A stretch of 64,000 nt of DNA. Source: Shewanella sp. GD04112. GTDB taxonomy: Bacteria; Pseudomonadota; Gammaproteobacteria; Enterobacterales; Shewanellaceae. Location: the NCBI RefSeq assembly GCF_029835735.1, contig NZ_JAOEAL010000001.1:2914001-2978000 (forward strand). Reading direction: 5' to 3'. A model generated the notes under the pieces. The model was not told where the DNA came from. It did not search any database and worked only from the letters and a program-made list of their open reading frames with translations. Positions within the stretch are counted from its first letter, which is position 1. Every line of letters starts with the position of its first letter. Below, one piece after another: positions 18,139-27,879 of the stretch. The position numbers and the translations under genes are program-made.

Positions 18139-19314
18139 TTAATTGCCTAGCACGCCAGCGGCTAAGGGCTTAAAGCGAAAAATGTAATACGGCGGCAGGT
18201 TTTCGGCTTTACCATGATTTAACGCGGCGGATAGTGGTAATTGGGCGGCGCCTGAATATAGGTAGCCGTCTTTGCCAAAGCTCACGCCATCTGGCCAAAC
18301 CATACGTTTGTCATATGCATAGGTTTGATACTGGCGCGTGTTCGCGGGGATGATGCCAATAGCGCGCTCGCCCACTTCGGTGAGGTAAAGATTATTAGCC
18401 GTATCAATACTGAGGCCGCCGTTGTTGGGCTTGTCGGCATAGGCTTTCACCTTGGCTGATAAAGCTTGAGGGCTTAAAACCGGATTGAGTAAATCCTCCA
18501 TTGCCACGCGGTAAACTTTGTCCTTGTTCATTGGCGCAAAGTAAAGCCAATGCTCTGCACTATCTAGGGCAATACCATCGGCACCGACATAGACATCAAT
18601 ACGTTTAGGTTGGGCGCTATGGTTATCGATAATGAGTGGCCGCTGCAAATCGGGCATCACACTGTTATCCCCCTGCAATACCCGTCGACTCTTACCCGTG
18701 GTGAGATCTACCACAACTAAGGCGGCCTTATCACCGATAGGACCCGTCGCAATGCCTTCGTCGGCGATAATGATGGCTTGATGGCGAGATGAAATCACAA
18801 AGTCATTGTGCTGCGACTCAGGGAGCGATACGGGAAAAGGCAGATGAATAATCCGATCTAACTGATTTTTAAGGGTATCCCATGCCACCAGCTTAGGTTC
18901 GATTCGAGGCTCAGCTTGGCCGGAATCGAGTAGCCAGACTTTATCCTGATTGTCGGTGCGCAGCCCTAAAACCCAATTCAAGCAGGTATCGGGATCTTTG
19001 GGTTTACCTTGGGGATCATGACATTGCTGCCAATCTGAGTTCGGAAAGGGAGTGACCTTACCGTTAGCCAACAGTTCCCCCACCTTGATATTAGGTTGAT
19101 AGAAAGGATGGTAACTAAAGATAAGCCTATCGGTTGAGGTAAAACTAATGCCGCCAACAGCGCCGTCAAGACTGGCAAAAATCTCAGGCTGAACTTGTGC
19201 GATCACCTGTTCACTCGACTGAGCCATCGCCTGTGGAGCCATCAACATTTGGCTCATTAATAACAGACTGGTCGCCAACTTCTTATGACTTGAACGTAAT
19301 GTATGTAGATTCAT
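18139..19314 (-). CDS. MRJP / L-dopachrome tautomerase-related secreted protein
   Basis: Exported six-bladed beta-propeller of 391 aa of the major-royal-jelly/gluconolactonase-like group. The signal peptide (LATSLLLMSQMLMAPQAMA) ends near residue 31. SLDGAVGGISFTSTDRLIFSYHP starts the fold, with DKVWLLDSG, YVGADGIALDSAEHWLYFAPM and NNGGLSIDTANNLYLTE in later blades. Bacterial members are of unknown substrate; some relatives are lactonases. GGAGGGATAAGCC precedes the ATG. It lies 4 bases beyond the remnant C-terminal codons of the upstream PEBP gene. Confidence 0.78.
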   Translation of the reverse strand: MNLHTLRSSHKKLATSLLLMSQMLMAPQAMAQSSEQVIAQVQPEIFASLDGAVGGISFTSTDRLIFSYHPFYQPNIKVGELLANGKVTPFPNSDWQQCHDPQGKPKDPDTCLNWVLGLRTDNQDKVWLLDSGQAEPRIEPKLVAWDTLKNQLDRIIHLPFPVSLPESQHNDFVISSRHQAIIIADEGIATGPIGDKAALVVVDLTTGKSRRVLQGDNSVMPDLQRPLIIDNHSAQPKRIDVYVGADGIALDSAEHWLYFAPMNKDKVYRVAMEDLLNPVLSPQALSAKVKAYADKPNNGGLSIDTANNLYLTEVGERAIGIIPANTRQYQTYAYDKRMVWPDGVSFGKDGYLYSGAAQLPLSAALNHGKAENLPPYYIFRFKPLAAGVLGN

Positions 19315-19381
19315 TGGCTTATCCCTCCTTCGAACCCGCTAAGAAGGTCAAGCTGGCTTCACCAAGCCGATGCTGCCAAAG

Positions 19382-19921
19382 TTAAAATCCAACTAGGGCT
19401 GGAGTGGCATTGGCGTCTATCGGTAACTTGGCCACATCTAAAGCATGAACAGTCCACACATATCTATGTTCACGACCTTTGGGCGGGCAAGGTCCAAAAA
19501 ATCCGGGGTGACCTAAATCCGTATTCGCCTCAATGGCGCCTGTAGGTAATTCACCGCCATCAATGCCTCCTACCAATTTATTGATTTGCGATGGAATGTT
19601 ATAGACCACACGATGCCAAAAACCACTCCCTGTAGGGGCATCTTTATCATAAAAAGTCATCGCAAAACTTTGAGTGCCCTTAGGAGCGTGTTCCCAAGTT
19701 AAAGTGGGGGCAAGATTGGCGCCAGAGCAGCCAAATTGATTCCAATAATATTCAGCGGGTATGGGCGCTCTCGGTGCGAGATTGCTCTGTAAACTAAATA
19801 GGGGCACAGCATCAGGCATGACAGCATTGGCACTTGGAATATTCAGCAACAAACCTGTCGTCATTAATGCACAATGACCTAGAAAATGACCAATATAGGC
19901 CGATGGAAATCGTTTTTTCAT
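19382..19921 (-). CDS. YbhB/YbcL-type PEBP protein, C-terminally truncated
   Basis: Secreted member of the phosphatidylethanolamine-binding (Raf kinase inhibitor-like) family, 179 aa from MKKRFPSAY. The ATG at 19921 has GTGAG about 9 bases upstream; a GTG four codons earlier is less likely. A signal peptide runs to about residue 34. FGCSGANLAPTLTWEHAP, DKDAPTGSGFWHRVVYNIP and GFFGPCPPKGREHRYVWTVHALD are family blocks. The protein stops at TPALVGF, where relatives continue about 20 residues. After the TAA the same frame runs 20 more codons (19322-19381) that match the missing end, so this looks like a nonsense mutation. Function of the family in bacteria is unclear. Confidence 0.78.
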   Translation of the reverse strand: MKKRFPSAYIGHFLGHCALMTTGLLLNIPSANAVMPDAVPLFSLQSNLAPRAPIPAEYYWNQFGCSGANLAPTLTWEHAPKGTQSFAMTFYDKDAPTGSGFWHRVVYNIPSQINKLVGGIDGGELPTGAIEANTDLGHPGFFGPCPPKGREHRYVWTVHALDVAKLPIDANATPALVGF

Positions 19922-20227
19922 TGGTTTACTCACTTTCTTTAAAACGTATACGCTTTAATTAAAAGTCACAGTGAGTAAGCATAACCATCAGCCTGTTTTT
20001 GATAAGCCAGATTTCATTGATAGGAGTTTCAAAAATTATTAGATAATTACCGCATGTTTTTACCTCGCAATTAGATTATGGTGATTCAATAAAAGTAAAA
20101 AACTTACCGTATTATTGATTCATAAAATACATTGAAGGAAATTAAATAATCATCAATAAATACATTCATTAATAGCCATGAAAAATCACAATATCAGGAT
20201 ACAACAGATAAAATGGAGGATATATCA

Positions 20228-20677
20228 ATGGAGTCAGCCAGTTACCATCCATGGTTCCCCCTTAAGCGTAACCTAAGCCCCTATCCACTGATTAATTGCC
20301 AACTCAATAACTTATCATTAACTCTAAGTTGGCATGGGCAAGATACTCACCCTCTGGTAATGGAGATTTACTTTCCAACTATCGTAGGACTACAAGTCAT
20401 TGATGAGTCCAGTTATCAAACCCATTGTCATCAACTCGATGTTAACAACACACCATTTTCTTTAGAACAAGAATTAAATCACACTATCAAAGAGTACGAT
20501 TACTTTAATTTACCTTGGCCAATATGGAAGTCGGTAAAAAATGCCAGACTGCACTGTTATGGACAATTAGGCGAGCATATTTATCAAGCTTTATACAGTT
20601 ATTATATTATTGGTCAGGAATGTGTTTATTTAATCGATACCGAATGCGAGCCTGATATAATTCCCTTATTGTGCTAA
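20228..20677 (+). CDS. Hypothetical protein, 150 aa
   Basis: GGAGGA (20215-20220) sits 7 bases before the ATG at 20228, so this start is preferred to an ATG at 20213 that overlaps the ribosome site. The protein is soluble, rich in Tyr, Leu and His, with scattered cysteines and no signal or membrane segment. The family is not recognised. The upstream 290 bases (19934-20227) are AT-rich and hold no gene that I can support; they probably carry its promoter. Confidence 0.65.
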   Translation: MESASYHPWFPLKRNLSPYPLINCQLNNLSLTLSWHGQDTHPLVMEIYFPTIVGLQVIDESSYQTHCHQLDVNNTPFSLEQELNHTIKEYDYFNLPWPIWKSVKNARLHCYGQLGEHIYQALYSYYIIGQECVYLIDTECEPDIIPLLC

Positions 20678-20859
20678 TAAGTCTTTAATCGGCGCCTGCA
20701 TATGTTGATGATGCTATCTCCCTCGTTCAATGGGTTTTAGCACCAAAGCCTAATGCTATAACGCATTCTGGGAGAGACTTCACCACTGACGCATTGGCTA
20801 ACTCTGTCATTTTCATTACACTAGCGTTCCTTAACTCTTCTATTAGACCGTTTTAGACC

Positions 20860-21483
20860 ATGCCAGATTTTGCCTTACTCGCTGTGTTTATCCCGACTTT
20901 CTTCTTTGTTTCTATCACCCCCGGTATGTGTATGACACTCGCCATGACGCTTGGAATGAGCATAGGTGTGCGCCGTACCCTGTGGATGATGCTCGGCGAG
21001 CTTGTGGGTGTGGCCTTGGTCGCCACCGCAGCGGTTATGGGTGTGGCCAGCATCATGCTTAACTATCCTGAAGTCTTTCAGGTATTTAAATGGGTTGGCG
21101 GCATCTACTTAGGGTATATCGGTGTGCAGATGTGGCGCGCCCGCGGCAAAATGGCCATGCTCAGCGATGATGACACTAACCCAAGAGCCAGTAACTTCAC
21201 GCTGATTTCACAGGGTTTTATTACCGCCATAGCGAACCCTAAGGGCTGGGCGTTTATGGTATCGCTCCTGCCGCCATTTATTAATGCCGAGCGCGAAGTC
21301 GCACCGCAGCTCCTTGCCCTCCTTAGCATTATCATGGTGACAGAATTTACTTCTATGTTGGCCTACGCCAGTGGCGGTAAGAGTCTGAGGATATTTTTAA
21401 GTCGCGGCGATAATATTCGTTGGTTAAATCGAATTGCCGGTAGCCTAATGATTGGCGTTGGCATTTGGTTAGCGGTGAGCTAA
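20860..21483 (+). CDS. LysE/RhtB family amino-acid exporter
   Basis: Inner-membrane exporter of 207 aa with about six hydrophobic helices. The N-terminal LAVFIPTFFFVSITPGMCM and GVRRTLWMMLGELVG and the central FKWVGGIYLGYIGVQMWRA are LysE/RhtB family signatures, and GFITAIANPKGWAFM is the conserved Asn-Pro-Lys loop. The exported compound (homoserine, leucine, lysine or other) cannot be read. Convergent with the FemAB-like gene, with a hairpin between. Confidence 0.88.
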   Translation: MPDFALLAVFIPTFFFVSITPGMCMTLAMTLGMSIGVRRTLWMMLGELVGVALVATAAVMGVASIMLNYPEVFQVFKWVGGIYLGYIGVQMWRARGKMAMLSDDDTNPRASNFTLISQGFITAIANPKGWAFMVSLLPPFINAEREVAPQLLALLSIIMVTEFTSMLAYASGGKSLRIFLSRGDNIRWLNRIAGSLMIGVGIWLAVS

Positions 21484-21544
21484 TCAAATATTCACTCTTG
21501 AGTGATATGTACTTAGCAAATCGCTCTTTTATGTAGACCCGTTC

Positions 21545-21585
21545 GCGTCGCGCCAACGCATTTGTTGACGCGACGCTTTACTTTT
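21545..21585. terminator. Hairpin terminator between convergent genes
   Basis: GCGTCGCGCCAAC (21545-21557) pairs with GTTGACGCGACGC (21564-21576) with one mismatch and a 6-base loop. A T-rich stretch follows on the plus side, so it serves the LysE gene and perhaps both genes. Confidence 0.7.
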
Positions 21586-21592
21586 GTTGTGA

Positions 21593-22861
21593 CTATTGGC
21601 CCTTTTTATAGGGCAACACCTCACGCATCTGCTGTATATACACCTCGATTTGCGCGGCTTCCTCCTCGGTAAAATGTGCGATCGCCCGCTTAAAATCGGG
21701 ATGGGCAATGTTGTGGTAGGAATAAAGAGCCACAGGCTCGAAGCCGCGCAGCACTTTATGCTCCCCCTGCGCGCCGGCATCAAAGATATCAATCCCATGT
21801 GCGATGCAGTATTCAATGCCCTGATAATAACAGGCCTCAAAGTGCAATCCCTCAAGCTCAACAATACTGCCCCAGTAACGACCAAACAGGCATGTCTGCC
21901 CCTGCTCGTTGCGGCCCGAAAAATACAGCGCACCTGCGATCATCAGCCCTTTCGCATCACTCACCACGAGCAAGACAATCTGCTCGGCCAATCGCTCGGC
22001 AATCATGTTAAAAAACGTCGGAGTTAAATACCCCCTATGGCCGGAGCGTTTAAGGTAGGTTAATTGATAACATTCAATAAAATGCTGCCATTGCTGACGG
22101 CTAATATCCGCTCCCGCGACAAATTCATATTGCAAACCATAGGGCTGGAGCTGGGCGCGCTCCTTAAGAATATTCTTGCGCTTACGGGAGGTGAGCGCCG
22201 CTAAAAAGGCGTCAAAATCCGCATAGCCGCGATTATGCCAATGGAACTGAGTGCTTAAACGCCGAAGCGCGGTGGGATTAGATGCCTCTGCAAATAGTGT
22301 TTGCTGCGAAGACGAGACAAATAAGCAATGCCAAGAAGAAATAGGCACATCCGCGTTCGCTAATTGCTCATTTAAGCACGTAAATACGGCGCGACTTAGC
22401 TGCTTGACCTCCTCTGCCGAAAGCGAAGGCGATAGCCCCAGCCGCCGCCCCTGCACCGGTGTAAACGGGATGGCATTTAACAATTTAGGATAATATTCAA
22501 GACCATGACGCTCATAGGCCTGCGCCCATGCCCAATCAAACACATACTCGCCGTAGGAGTGGGATTTTTGATAGAGCGGCATCAATGCCAGCAGGGGTAA
22601 ATCGATAAAATCTGCGGCATCTTTTTGGCTCACAATCACGGCATCTGGCGCTAATTCTTGTGCTAATTCACTGCCTGTTGCGTCGAACACACATAAATGA
22701 TTTGGTCGCCAGCCCGTAGCTACACAGGCTGACAAACTCTGCTCTAAGCTGAGATAATAGGCATGCTGGCAGAAGGGATTGTCCTTCCCCATCAAGCTAT
22801 CCCAGCTATTAGCGTCAATACTCTGTGCCGCGCTGGCAAAGGCAAAAATGAGTTGTCTCAT
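21593..22861 (-). CDS. FemAB-like (DUF482) GNAT-superfamily protein
   Basis: Protein of 422 aa of the FemAB_like/DUF482 group, a double-GNAT-type fold once named peptidoglycan biosynthesis protein. Supporting blocks are NPFCQHAYYLSLEQS near the N-terminus, SRKRKNILKERAQL in the middle, and YYQGIEYCIAHGIDIFDAGAQGEHKVLRGFEP near the C-terminus. It has no signal peptide. True FemA/B enzymes use aminoacyl-tRNA, but this group has no proven reaction. It is divergent from ggt, with about 110 bases between them. Confidence 0.82.
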   Translation of the reverse strand: MRQLIFAFASAAQSIDANSWDSLMGKDNPFCQHAYYLSLEQSLSACVATGWRPNHLCVFDATGSELAQELAPDAVIVSQKDAADFIDLPLLALMPLYQKSHSYGEYVFDWAWAQAYERHGLEYYPKLLNAIPFTPVQGRRLGLSPSLSAEEVKQLSRAVFTCLNEQLANADVPISSWHCLFVSSSQQTLFAEASNPTALRRLSTQFHWHNRGYADFDAFLAALTSRKRKNILKERAQLQPYGLQYEFVAGADISRQQWQHFIECYQLTYLKRSGHRGYLTPTFFNMIAERLAEQIVLLVVSDAKGLMIAGALYFSGRNEQGQTCLFGRYWGSIVELEGLHFEACYYQGIEYCIAHGIDIFDAGAQGEHKVLRGFEPVALYSYHNIAHPDFKRAIAHFTEEEAAQIEVYIQQMREVLPYKKGQ

Positions 22862-22969
22862 TAGGCGAATTCTTATCCGTTAAACACACTAAGCAAGATC
22901 CAAGGTTGCAATTAAGCCTAATTCTCGGCACATTGCATAGCCAAAATGAAAATAAATTCAGGATTGAAT

Positions 22970-24709
22970 ATGCGCCGCGCAGGACCTTTTAAACCTCTTA
23001 TTCTCGCCATCGCCATGGCACTGCCTTTGTTGTCTTCGCCCACTCTCCATGCTGAAGAGCCTTCGATTTTCAGCCAAATGGCCACGGCACAACCCGTATG
23101 GGCAAAGCATGGCATGGTCGCCAGCCAAGAAACCCTGGCCAGTCGCACAGGCATCGAAATTTTGAAGCAAGGCGGTAATGCCGTCGATGCAGCTGTGGCG
23201 GTCGCATTCAGTTTAGCCGTGACCTTACCCCGCGCAGGCAATATTGGCGGCGGCGGCTTTATGCTCGTCCATCTGGCCAAAGAAAACAAAACTATCGCCA
23301 TCGATTACCGTGAAATGGCGCCGTCAAAGGCGAAAAAAGATATTTTCCTCGATGAGAATGGCGATGCGGTGACTAAATTAAGCCGTGAACATGGCCTTGC
23401 AGTTGGCGTGCCCGGCACTGTGATGGGCATGAGTTTAGCCCTTGAAAAATATGGCACTATGACCATGGCACAAGTCACGGCGCCCGCCATCAAAATGGCG
23501 CAGGAAGGGATTAGTGTGACCCCAGATCTGGCGGTATCCCTCGCAGGCTTAAAACGCCGCATGAGCCAATGGCCCAGCACGGCAGCCATCTTCTATAAGG
23601 CCGACGGCAGCGACTACCAAGTGGATGATATTTTAAAGCAGCCAGAACTTGCCCACTCCCTGCAACTTATCGCAGAGAAAGGCACCAAAGGGTTCTACGA
23701 AGGTGAAACCGCAGAGAAACTGGTTAAGGCCGTGCAAGACGCTGGCGGCATCATGACCTTAGCGGACTTACAACACTACAAAGCCGTCGAGCGTGAACCC
23801 GTTCGCGGTCAATACCGTGGATATGAGGTGGTTTCTATGCCACCGCCATCCTCAGGTGGCGTGCACATTATCGAAATGCTCAATGTGCTGCAGCAGTTCC
23901 CAATCGATCAATTCGGCCACAATACGGCGCAAACCATTCATGTCATGGCCGAAACCATGAAGCATGCCTACGCCGATCGCAGCGAGTATTTAGGCGATCC
24001 CGATTTTTATAAGGTGCCCGTCAAGCAGTTAACCAATAAAGACTACGCTCAAAAGATTGCCAGCCAAATTGCGCTAAACAAAACCACGCCTAGTACCGAA
24101 ATCAAACCCGGTAATCTAGCGCCCTATGAGAGTGACCAAACCACCCACTTCTCAGTGGTTGATAAATGGGGCAATGCGGTGTCTAACACTTACACCTTAA
24201 ACTTCAGCTACGGCTCGGGTTTAGTTGCCAAAGGCACGGGCATTTTACTCAATAACGAAATGGATGATTTCTCCGCTAAACCTGGCACCCCTAACGGTTA
24301 TGGCTTAGTGGGTGGCGATGCCAACGCGGTGGAAGGTAATAAACGCCCGTTGAGTTCAATGAGCCCCACCATAGTGATGAAAGATGGCAAACCTTTCTTA
24401 GTGACGGGCAGCCCAGGCGGTTCACGCATCATTACCACCACGCTGCAAATCATTATGAATGTGATTGACCACGGCTTAAACATTGCCGAAGCCAGCAATG
24501 CCGCGCGGGTACACCACCAATGGCTACCCGATGAGCTTAGGGTCGAAACCAGCCTGAACCGCGATACCATTTCGTTACTCGAAGCCAAAGGGCATAAGGT
24601 GAAAGTGCAATCGGCCATGGGCAGCACCCAATCCATTATGGTGACAGAGCAAGGGATTTTTGGCGCCACCGATCCCCGTCATTCGGGTAGCGAAGCCGTC
24701 GGTTACTAA
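22970..24709 (+). CDS. ggt: Gamma-glutamyltransferase
   Basis: Periplasmic N-terminal-nucleophile hydrolase of 579 aa that cleaves glutathione and other gamma-glutamyl compounds. AGGA lies 6 bases before the ATG at 22970 and gives a clean signal peptide (ILAIAMALPLLSSPTLHA); the frame is open to an ATG at 22946 with no ribosome site. The proenzyme self-cleaves before the catalytic Thr of TTHFSVVD (about Thr392), giving large and small subunits. GNIGGGGFMLVHL, MPPPSSGGVH, RPLSSMSPTIV and TGSPGGSRI are the substrate- and glycine-binding blocks. Single gene. Confidence 0.95.
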   Translation: MRRAGPFKPLILAIAMALPLLSSPTLHAEEPSIFSQMATAQPVWAKHGMVASQETLASRTGIEILKQGGNAVDAAVAVAFSLAVTLPRAGNIGGGGFMLVHLAKENKTIAIDYREMAPSKAKKDIFLDENGDAVTKLSREHGLAVGVPGTVMGMSLALEKYGTMTMAQVTAPAIKMAQEGISVTPDLAVSLAGLKRRMSQWPSTAAIFYKADGSDYQVDDILKQPELAHSLQLIAEKGTKGFYEGETAEKLVKAVQDAGGIMTLADLQHYKAVEREPVRGQYRGYEVVSMPPPSSGGVHIIEMLNVLQQFPIDQFGHNTAQTIHVMAETMKHAYADRSEYLGDPDFYKVPVKQLTNKDYAQKIASQIALNKTTPSTEIKPGNLAPYESDQTTHFSVVDKWGNAVSNTYTLNFSYGSGLVAKGTGILLNNEMDDFSAKPGTPNGYGLVGGDANAVEGNKRPLSSMSPTIVMKDGKPFLVTGSPGGSRIITTTLQIIMNVIDHGLNIAEASNAARVHHQWLPDELRVETSLNRDTISLLEAKGHKVKVQSAMGSTQSIMVTEQGIFGATDPRHSGSEAVGY

Positions 24710-24910
24710 TCGCTGATTGGCATATAAGCATTATGTAAAAAGGTATGGATAGGAGTGATAAGGCTGATTGCCAAACTGCTCGATATAGAGCATTCAAGCA
24801 AAGCCGCGGATAACGACTCTCTCAGCAAGAGTCTAATGAACAACAAAAGCTGGTTAGTATTTTTAGCAATGTTGGGCGTTCCATTCACTTATCTCCTATC
24901 ACTGAGTGAT

Positions 24911-24944
24911 GTTAATGCCGTGTCTTAATAGACACGGCATTAAC
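24911..24944. terminator. Perfect 14-bp inverted repeat between ggt and receptor gene
   Basis: GTTAATGCCGTGTC (24911-24924) and GACACGGCATTAAC (24931-24944) pair perfectly around a 6-base loop between convergent genes. There is no T-run, so it is a likely transcription stop by position. The remaining bases of 24710-24969 hold no gene. Confidence 0.6.
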
Positions 24945-24969
24945 GGCTCTAGCTTGCAAGGAAGAGTAT

Positions 24970-27066
24970 TTAAAAGTTGTAACTTAGGTTTAACTCAATC
25001 TTTCGAGGTTCACCGAAGAAACCTTGATTGTAAAAATCAATGCTGGAGTAATATTTTTTATCAAATAAGTTATTAATATTTAGCTGAACTTTAGCATCAT
25101 CCGTCAATTGATAGCTTGTCATCAGGTTGACTAGATAATAGCTGTCTTGCTCTGAGCGCTCGCCATTAGGACCCGCTTTATCTTTGTAAATTTTACTCTG
25201 CCAGCTTAAGTTACCGCCAACGGTTAAATCCGCGAGTGCACCATCAAAGTGATAAAGTGAGGATAAACGCACCAAATCTTTAGGTAAGTGAGTGCTAAAA
25301 GCCGCTCCATCCTGATCTTCTGATTTGCTGTAGGTATAGCTGAAAAACAGATCCCAATTTTCTGTTGGTTTACCGTTTAGCTCAACTTCATAACCTTGGT
25401 TACTGGTTCCGTCCACTCCACGCATTGGGTAGCTACCATCGGGTAAAGGCGTGGGATAATTTGGGTCACGTTCTGCCACATTTTCTTTTTGCACTTTAAA
25501 AACGGCAACACTGGCAGTCAGTTTCTCATCGAAGAAATCCCCTTTCGCCCCCAATTCAATATTGTTCCCCGTCATCGGATCTAAGCGCTTATTGTTCGCG
25601 TCTTTTGCATCCTGTGGTTGGAAAATTTCGGTATAACTGGTGTAAATCGAGATGCTATCGTTCAGGTTGTATATAAGGCCAGCATAAGGTGTAAAAACAT
25701 CGCTATTGTTGTAGTCATCAGCCGCGTTTGATTCAAATTTATATTGGCTAATACGGCCACCCAGTAACAACATCCATTGATCATGTAAATTAATTTGGGT
25801 CGCGAGATAGGCCCCTTTTTGAGTTTCCTCCCCTTTCTGATAAATTGGCGTCGATGGATAATTAGGTTCGGCAATTGAGCCATCCCATTCGAAGAAGTTA
25901 CCAATACTTAAACTATTCAATGGATAATAGGAATCTGCAGTCGTATCTTGCTTAGAATACAATAAACCCGCAGTCAATTTATGCTCACGGCCAAAGAGCT
26001 CAAATGGCCCTGAGGCAAAGAGTCGTGCGGCATCTTGTTTACGGGTCGATTGGTAGATCATCGCCGATGATTTCATACCTAAGCCAGTCGTTTTATCCGG
26101 CGCACCATAGAGATACAGCAAGTGGCCGTCCATCTCATCTTCACGATGTTCAACGTCAAATTTAAGGTCCCAATTATTATCAAAATCATGTTCAAGCGTG
26201 GCAAAGACATTCGCACCATTCCGTTGCCAACTCGACCAAGAGGCAGCCGTTGTGGTCGAGCGAGGTAGGTCATTGGCTAAGCTGCCATCGGCATAAAATA
26301 GCGGGATACCACCCCAAGTTGAGCCTTTAGGGTCACGATCACTGTAATCGGCACCTAGGGTAAATAAGGTATTGTCGCTGAGTCTTGCCGTTATAACACC
26401 ATAAATTTGGAGGTTTTCATCTTCGGCAAGATCAATGTAACTATCTGATTTTTCATAGGCAGCAGCAAAACGAGCCTGCACAGTACCACTATCTGTCACA
26501 TCAACAGAGGCATCGCCTTCAACACGGTAGCTATCCCACGAACCGACTTTGGCGCTGACATAACCACCAGGTGAAGCTTTAGGCCGTTTACGGATAAGGT
26601 TAATGGCCGCCGATGGTTCACCCGCCCCCGTTAACAGTCCGGTTGCACCACGAACAACCTCTACGCGATCAAATAATATGGTGTCGGTTGAAGCGTCATT
26701 AAAGAAACTCGAATAGTTAACGGGCACGCCATCAAACTGAAAATTAGTAATGGGATTACCACGGGAACTAAAGAAATAGCGATTAGTTTCAGCTTTTTGA
26801 GCATAAACCCCTGGGGTTAAAAACATTAAATCGGCAACACTATCAAGTGAAAAACTCTGAATAAACTCTTGATCGATAATAGTGACTGATTGCGGAGTTT
26901 CCCTAAGAGTTAAGGGTAAACCTGTTGCCGTTGCGGCCTTGTCTAATCGACTCCCCTTGATACTAATGACCTCAATATTGGTCGCGGACTTGTCTTCACT
27001 GGCATAGGTGCCTGGTACGAATAAAAAACTCGCAATGAGTGACGCTAACAGCGTTTTTTGCATCAT
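24970..27066 (-). CDS. TonB-dependent siderophore receptor
   Basis: Outer-membrane receptor of 698 aa. A signal peptide (LLASLIASFLFVPGTYA) is followed by a TonB box (IEVISIKGSR), the plug domain (TLRETPQSVTIIDQEFIQ, VEVVRGATGLLTGAGEPSAAINLIRKRP) and a 22-strand barrel ending in the typical NLFDKKYYSSI and the terminal IELNLSYNF. The plug matches the ferric-siderophore subgroup that includes FoxA, FpvA and FhuE. Two Fur-type boxes lie just upstream, so it is very likely iron-repressed. The siderophore is unknown and no biosynthesis or ABC genes adjoin it. Confidence 0.92.
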   Translation of the reverse strand: MMQKTLLASLIASFLFVPGTYASEDKSATNIEVISIKGSRLDKAATATGLPLTLRETPQSVTIIDQEFIQSFSLDSVADLMFLTPGVYAQKAETNRYFFSSRGNPITNFQFDGVPVNYSSFFNDASTDTILFDRVEVVRGATGLLTGAGEPSAAINLIRKRPKASPGGYVSAKVGSWDSYRVEGDASVDVTDSGTVQARFAAAYEKSDSYIDLAEDENLQIYGVITARLSDNTLFTLGADYSDRDPKGSTWGGIPLFYADGSLANDLPRSTTTAASWSSWQRNGANVFATLEHDFDNNWDLKFDVEHREDEMDGHLLYLYGAPDKTTGLGMKSSAMIYQSTRKQDAARLFASGPFELFGREHKLTAGLLYSKQDTTADSYYPLNSLSIGNFFEWDGSIAEPNYPSTPIYQKGEETQKGAYLATQINLHDQWMLLLGGRISQYKFESNAADDYNNSDVFTPYAGLIYNLNDSISIYTSYTEIFQPQDAKDANNKRLDPMTGNNIELGAKGDFFDEKLTASVAVFKVQKENVAERDPNYPTPLPDGSYPMRGVDGTSNQGYEVELNGKPTENWDLFFSYTYSKSEDQDGAAFSTHLPKDLVRLSSLYHFDGALADLTVGGNLSWQSKIYKDKAGPNGERSEQDSYYLVNLMTSYQLTDDAKVQLNINNLFDKKYYSSIDFYNQGFFGEPRKIELNLSYNF

Positions 27067-27102
27067 GATTCCCCATCATTGTTTTTGAGAGATGCATTTT
27101 AA

Positions 27103-27146
27103 TTGAAAATAATTATCAATACACAAAAATGATAACAATTCTCATT
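27103..27146 (-). promoter_or_regulatory. Two Fur boxes upstream of the siderophore receptor
   Basis: AATGATAACAATTCTCATT (27128-27146) matches the palindromic Fur consensus at about 17 of 19 bases. A second core, GAAAATAATTATC (27105-27117), differs by one base from GATAATnATTATC. Both lie within 80 bases of the receptor start. Confidence 0.85.
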
Positions 27147-27419
27147 ACATTTACACTCAAAATTTGTAAAAATGTTGGGGGCATCACATGCCGCAGGCGA
27201 GTCCTCAATTTAGGCCCATGTTGCATCACTAGGTAGCATCGCCATCTAGATTTTATTCGATATCGTCTGTTTTATGGGTCTTTAGGATTCACTAAGTAAG
27301 TGGTAAAACTGGCCAATTACCCACCGCCAAAGCACTCAATCATGATAAATAAGATTGACTCAGCCTTAACTCGCTCTTTATTATCAATCTCTAACATATG
27401 AATTAAAAAGGAATTTATT

Positions 27420-27635
27420 GTGTCAATTGTATCGCTGATTTTGCTATTGCTCTTAGCTAGCATGATGTTTTTCGGTATGTTGAGTTATTCACTCGGGCGC
27501 AAAAAAACGACAACCCCTAAGCTCACAGGGATGCTAGGCGCAGTACTGGGATTATTCCCGTTATTGGGCGTTATTTTCTTGATTGTCTTAGTACTAAAGG
27601 CAGACATTACAGCCCCAAGCCTTCCCCAAGGATAA
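27420..27635 (+). CDS. Small membrane protein, 71 aa
   Basis: The frame starts with GTG at 27420; AAGGA lies 7 bases upstream, which supports the unusual start. The product has two hydrophobic helices (about 3-24 and 40-60) around a basic loop (GRKKTTTPK), so it is probably an inner-membrane hairpin protein. The family is not recognised. It is the last chromosomal-type gene before the cassette island. Confidence 0.6.
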   Translation: MSIVSLILLLLLASMMFFGMLSYSLGRKKTTTPKLTGMLGAVLGLFPLLGVIFLIVLVLKADITAPSLPQG

Positions 27636-27879
27636 TAGTCTGCGCTAGCTAAAATGCGGTTAACCGACCTGAATTTATTCCAACACTTAATTCATTGCGA
27701 CCATCTAGTCGCAATCAGTTGTTTCGCCAGAAGAACTCTTCGAGAGACAGTTGGAATTGTGTTGGTTTCAACTGTCATTTCGGATGTCGATTTTAAAGAA
27801 GATACTTACTCATTTTGGGACAAAGCATGATAGATTCCCAATCACTAATTTTTGAGTTTTGGATTAAAACGTCTATGGA

